This document shows positions 4,466-6,619 of a stretch of DNA of 6,619 nucleotides, in pieces. Numbering within the stretch: position 1 is the first letter of the stretch; every line of letters begins with the position of its first letter. Below the pieces are notes generated by a model. It was not told where the DNA came from and searched no databases. It saw nothing but the letters and a program-made list of their open reading frames with translations. The position numbers were made by a program, and so were the translations under genes. Origin of the DNA: Candidatus Poribacteria bacterium (GTDB taxonomy: Bacteria > Poribacteria > WGA-4E > WGA-3G); NCBI GenBank assembly GCA_028818995.1, contig JAPPMR010000867.1, positions 1 through 6,619 of the forward strand, in the 5' to 3' direction.

Positions 4466-6619
4466 CTACGGATCGGCAGTCCAACTCTGTAACAACTGAA
4501 TAGTATCAGATGTCATTATGGTAGATACAACTTGATATGCCGCGAGAAGGATCTGCCCTATTTTTTTCTTGCCAGTTTCACTGCTGGTACAGGCTTGTTC
4601 TATTTCCTGCAATATATTCACATTCATTTGCAGCATCGCTCCAGATTTTATTTTTTCAAGCCATTGTGCAGAAAGCATCTCAGCTAAACTTGTCATAACA
4701 GGATCTAGCCACGTTAGATTTTTTATGAGAGAAGTGGATATAAAAATATGTGCATGAAATAGGTTTTCTGTATTCGTTTCCTTATTTTCAATGACTTTGA
4801 ATGCTGCTGTAAGTAGTTTTACATCATCAACATTTCTTGTTTTCATGACTGTAAGAGCCTGATTTTGATCCGTGAGTAACATCGATTCAATTTGATCAAG
4901 GGCGAAAAATATGTTTTCTTTAATAGCAAGTTCAGACGAACTGGCACGCCATATAGCAAGAATTTCATGTGTATCTATATCCGTTGATTTTTGAATAAGG
5001 AGGGATGCTACTAATATAACAATGATATTTTCAACAGACGTGAAAATAGGTAAATTTGTGATAGGTATCAGATCAATTCCCTCTTCTCCGATCCCTTTAC
5101 CATTTTGGAGGTGCTTTTGTATTGAGTCGCAGGCATTTGCCAATTGTTGTATACGTTTTGGCAGTTCATTGAAGGTTTTGTTTCTAAAATCATATTGTGT
5201 TTTAAGAATAGAAAGGAAGAAGTTTATATCTGGATGTGTCTCAGGGGTAGTGACTTGTAAGGCATGTTCCAAAATCGTTGTTTCATGCTCAAGGTTGTAC
5301 TCAATTTGTGCTAGATAGAGCCATGTATATTCAATTGGGGAATCGGGTAGGTTTAAAACCTCTTCATTAGTTTCCTGATTGCTACAAAAACCTGCCGAGG
5401 GTTCAACATGTTCGGAAGAAAGATTTTGACTCCCATAACATGCTACCCAAATCCATTTTATAACGCAATTTAGTCGCTTCTTTAGAGTAAAGTAATTGAG
5501 ATCTGAATTATTTTGAGGAAGCGTCTCAAATTTTTCCAAAGCCAGATTCAATAACTTGATACTATCCAACATATTGTCTGCCTTAAAGTTTGCAAATCCA
5601 GCATCCGCATATAAACCGATATATTTGTCGGTGTTCTCAATCTTTTGAGTTTTTTTAGCACCTTCTTCAAGGAAGATAGCCGCTTTCTTCCAATCGTCCA
5701 AGTGTGCAGCACATATAGCGGCTCTACGATATTCCTCTAAAGGTCCAATGTTTAATTGTTCTGAAGGCGGATCCCATTTTGGGAGTATATTCTCGTAAAT
5801 ATGAAGTGCTTCTTGGTAACGTTCCTGGCGAAAATATACCATTGCTTGTGCTTCTTCTAACACTGGTAAGGCTCCTACTTTTGATATATTTTCTTGGAGG
5901 ATTTCATGGGCAGTATCAGAATTGTTTAAGTATTCATCATGTATGATAGCTTTTCCTTTTGCTAATGCGGCAGTAATATGCGGATAACCCCAGGCAGTAG
6001 TTCTTTCAATTACTTTATCAAAAGCTGTAAGACACTTTTTCCAATCGGGATTTTCAAGATTTGCTTCTGCCAACCAAACGCCACTAATCAAAAGCTGCGC
6101 TTCAATACTATTCTCTCCAAAGTCAGCCAATAATAAAGTCCGAATTTCTGGCTGAAGTTCATCCAATGCATCAATAAGGTCAATGAGAAACGGCGCGTAA
6201 ATAGGAGGACGCGCATAGATAAAACTAAATAGAAAACTAAAAAAATTTGATTTTTTTATATTGTATTCTTCTAATCGTCCCATGGAATTAAGATATTCCT
6301 CCCATATCTCTTTATCACTGTCTTTGATATCAATCATTTCTTTAAGATAACCTATCAATTTCTTAGCTGGAAGTTGCCCTTGATTATATTTCAGTATCTC
6401 TGTTGCTAGCATTAAGCGAGACAATAGATATGATTGACGTGGTTCATAAGGTTTGGTTTCTTTATCCCAAGCTTCAAGTATTTTCAGTGCGTGATCTGGT
6501 TTCACCTCAACCGCAATGCGATACTGTAATGATCGAAACAGTTGATTTACAAAGGCATCACCAGGGAATAATTCTTCGGGAGGATCAATTTTAATGTGTG
6601 CTAACAACGAGAATTCTTG
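4466..6619 (-). CDS. Large TPR-like helical repeat protein, 5' end beyond the window
   Basis: 717 residues are visible. The frame stays open to the right edge (QEFS precedes the TTG codon at 6605-6607), so that TTG is probably internal and the gene continues outside. Numbering from it, TPR-like helix pairs are seen at about 187-203 (DWKKCLTAFDKVIER), 249-275 (around YFRQERYQEALHIYENIL), 290-320 (around LDDWKKAAIFLEEGAKKT) and 328-362. The rest is predicted largely alpha-helical by eye. There is no signal peptide, P-loop, nuclease or protease motif in the visible part; a hydrophobic stretch at 523-538 looks like a buried helix rather than a membrane anchor. TPR arrays mediate protein-protein contacts or act as sensors in multidomain NTPases. 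The gene is visibly AT-richer than topA, accD and the LamG gene (4741-4800 has 16 G+C in 60). The specific function is not known; a role as the C-terminal part of a STAND-like or other conflict protein is inference only. Confidence 0.75.
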   Translation of the reverse strand, partial: QEFSLLAHIKIDPPEELFPGDAFVNQLFRSLQYRIAVEVKPDHALKILEAWDKETKPYEPRQSYLLSRLMLATEILKYNQGQLPAKKLIGYLKEMIDIKDSDKEIWEEYLNSMGRLEEYNIKKSNFFSFLFSFIYARPPIYAPFLIDLIDALDELQPEIRTLLLADFGENSIEAQLLISGVWLAEANLENPDWKKCLTAFDKVIERTTAWGYPHITAALAKGKAIIHDEYLNNSDTAHEILQENISKVGALPVLEEAQAMVYFRQERYQEALHIYENILPKWDPPSEQLNIGPLEEYRRAAICAAHLDDWKKAAIFLEEGAKKTQKIENTDKYIGLYADAGFANFKADNMLDSIKLLNLALEKFETLPQNNSDLNYFTLKKRLNCVIKWIWVACYGSQNLSSEHVEPSAGFCSNQETNEEVLNLPDSPIEYTWLYLAQIEYNLEHETTILEHALQVTTPETHPDINFFLSILKTQYDFRNKTFNELPKRIQQLANACDSIQKHLQNGKGIGEEGIDLIPITNLPIFTSVENIIVILVASLLIQKSTDIDTHEILAIWRASSSELAIKENIFFALDQIESMLLTDQNQALTVMKTRNVDDVKLLTAAFKVIENKETNTENLFHAHIFISTSLIKNLTWLDPVMTSLAEMLSAQWLEKIKSGAMLQMNVNILQEIEQACTSSETGKKKIGQILLAAYQVVSTIMTSDTIQLLQSWTADP

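Noticed and set aside
6605..6607. TTG start codon for the TPR-like gene
   Set aside because: The frame is open upstream to the edge and no ribosome binding site precedes the TTG, so the true start is probably outside the window.
4222..6618. GAGAATTCT shared by the LamG leader and the right window edge
   Set aside because: Nine-base matches are common by chance in 6.6 kb; the flanks do not match.

Overview
The window carries four genes, all read from the minus strand (right to left). It looks like part of a bacterial chromosome from an uncultured lineage. Two housekeeping genes, DNA topoisomerase I (topA, running off the left edge) and the acetyl-CoA carboxylase carboxyltransferase beta subunit (accD), sit beside a small secreted LamG/concanavalin-A-like protein and a large TPR-type helical protein that runs off the right edge. 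The LamG protein, with its signal peptide and FTISVWINP, IDDAAVFSRAL and VEPEGKLTT-type motifs, and the REP-like repeats containing GTAGGAGGG recall what I remember of Candidatus Poribacteria. That assignment is recollection, not proof, and I hold it at about 50%.

Layout from left to right: 1-2035 topA (678 residues visible, both the catalytic core and two C-terminal zinc fingers); 2036-2269 an AT-rich spacer with no convincing signal; 2270-3043 accD, driven by a near-consensus sigma70-type promoter at 3086-3114; 3145-3360 a compound structured repeat, made of two REP-like palindromes in opposite orientation that flank a tandem pair of 34-nt hairpin units; 3420-4184 the secreted LamG-domain gene with its own strong promoter (4286-4314), a 5' UTR hairpin and a good ribosome binding site; 4315-4465 a spacer; 4466-6619 the 3' part of a large TPR-like gene that is clearly more AT-rich than its neighbours.

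Functionally, topA (relaxation of negative supercoils) and accD (malonyl-CoA formation for fatty acid synthesis) may share a transcript, since no terminator is seen between them and no separate topA promoter is evident. The LamG gene looks like an independent unit. The TPR protein has no catalytic domain in the visible part. Its length, helical repeats and low GC fit the C-terminal sensor half of a multidomain conflict or signalling protein, but the part that would decide this lies outside the window.

The most interesting non-coding signal is the 3145-3360 element. The two internal hairpin units differ by a paired C-G to A-T change that keeps the stem intact, which suggests that structure rather than sequence is being conserved.
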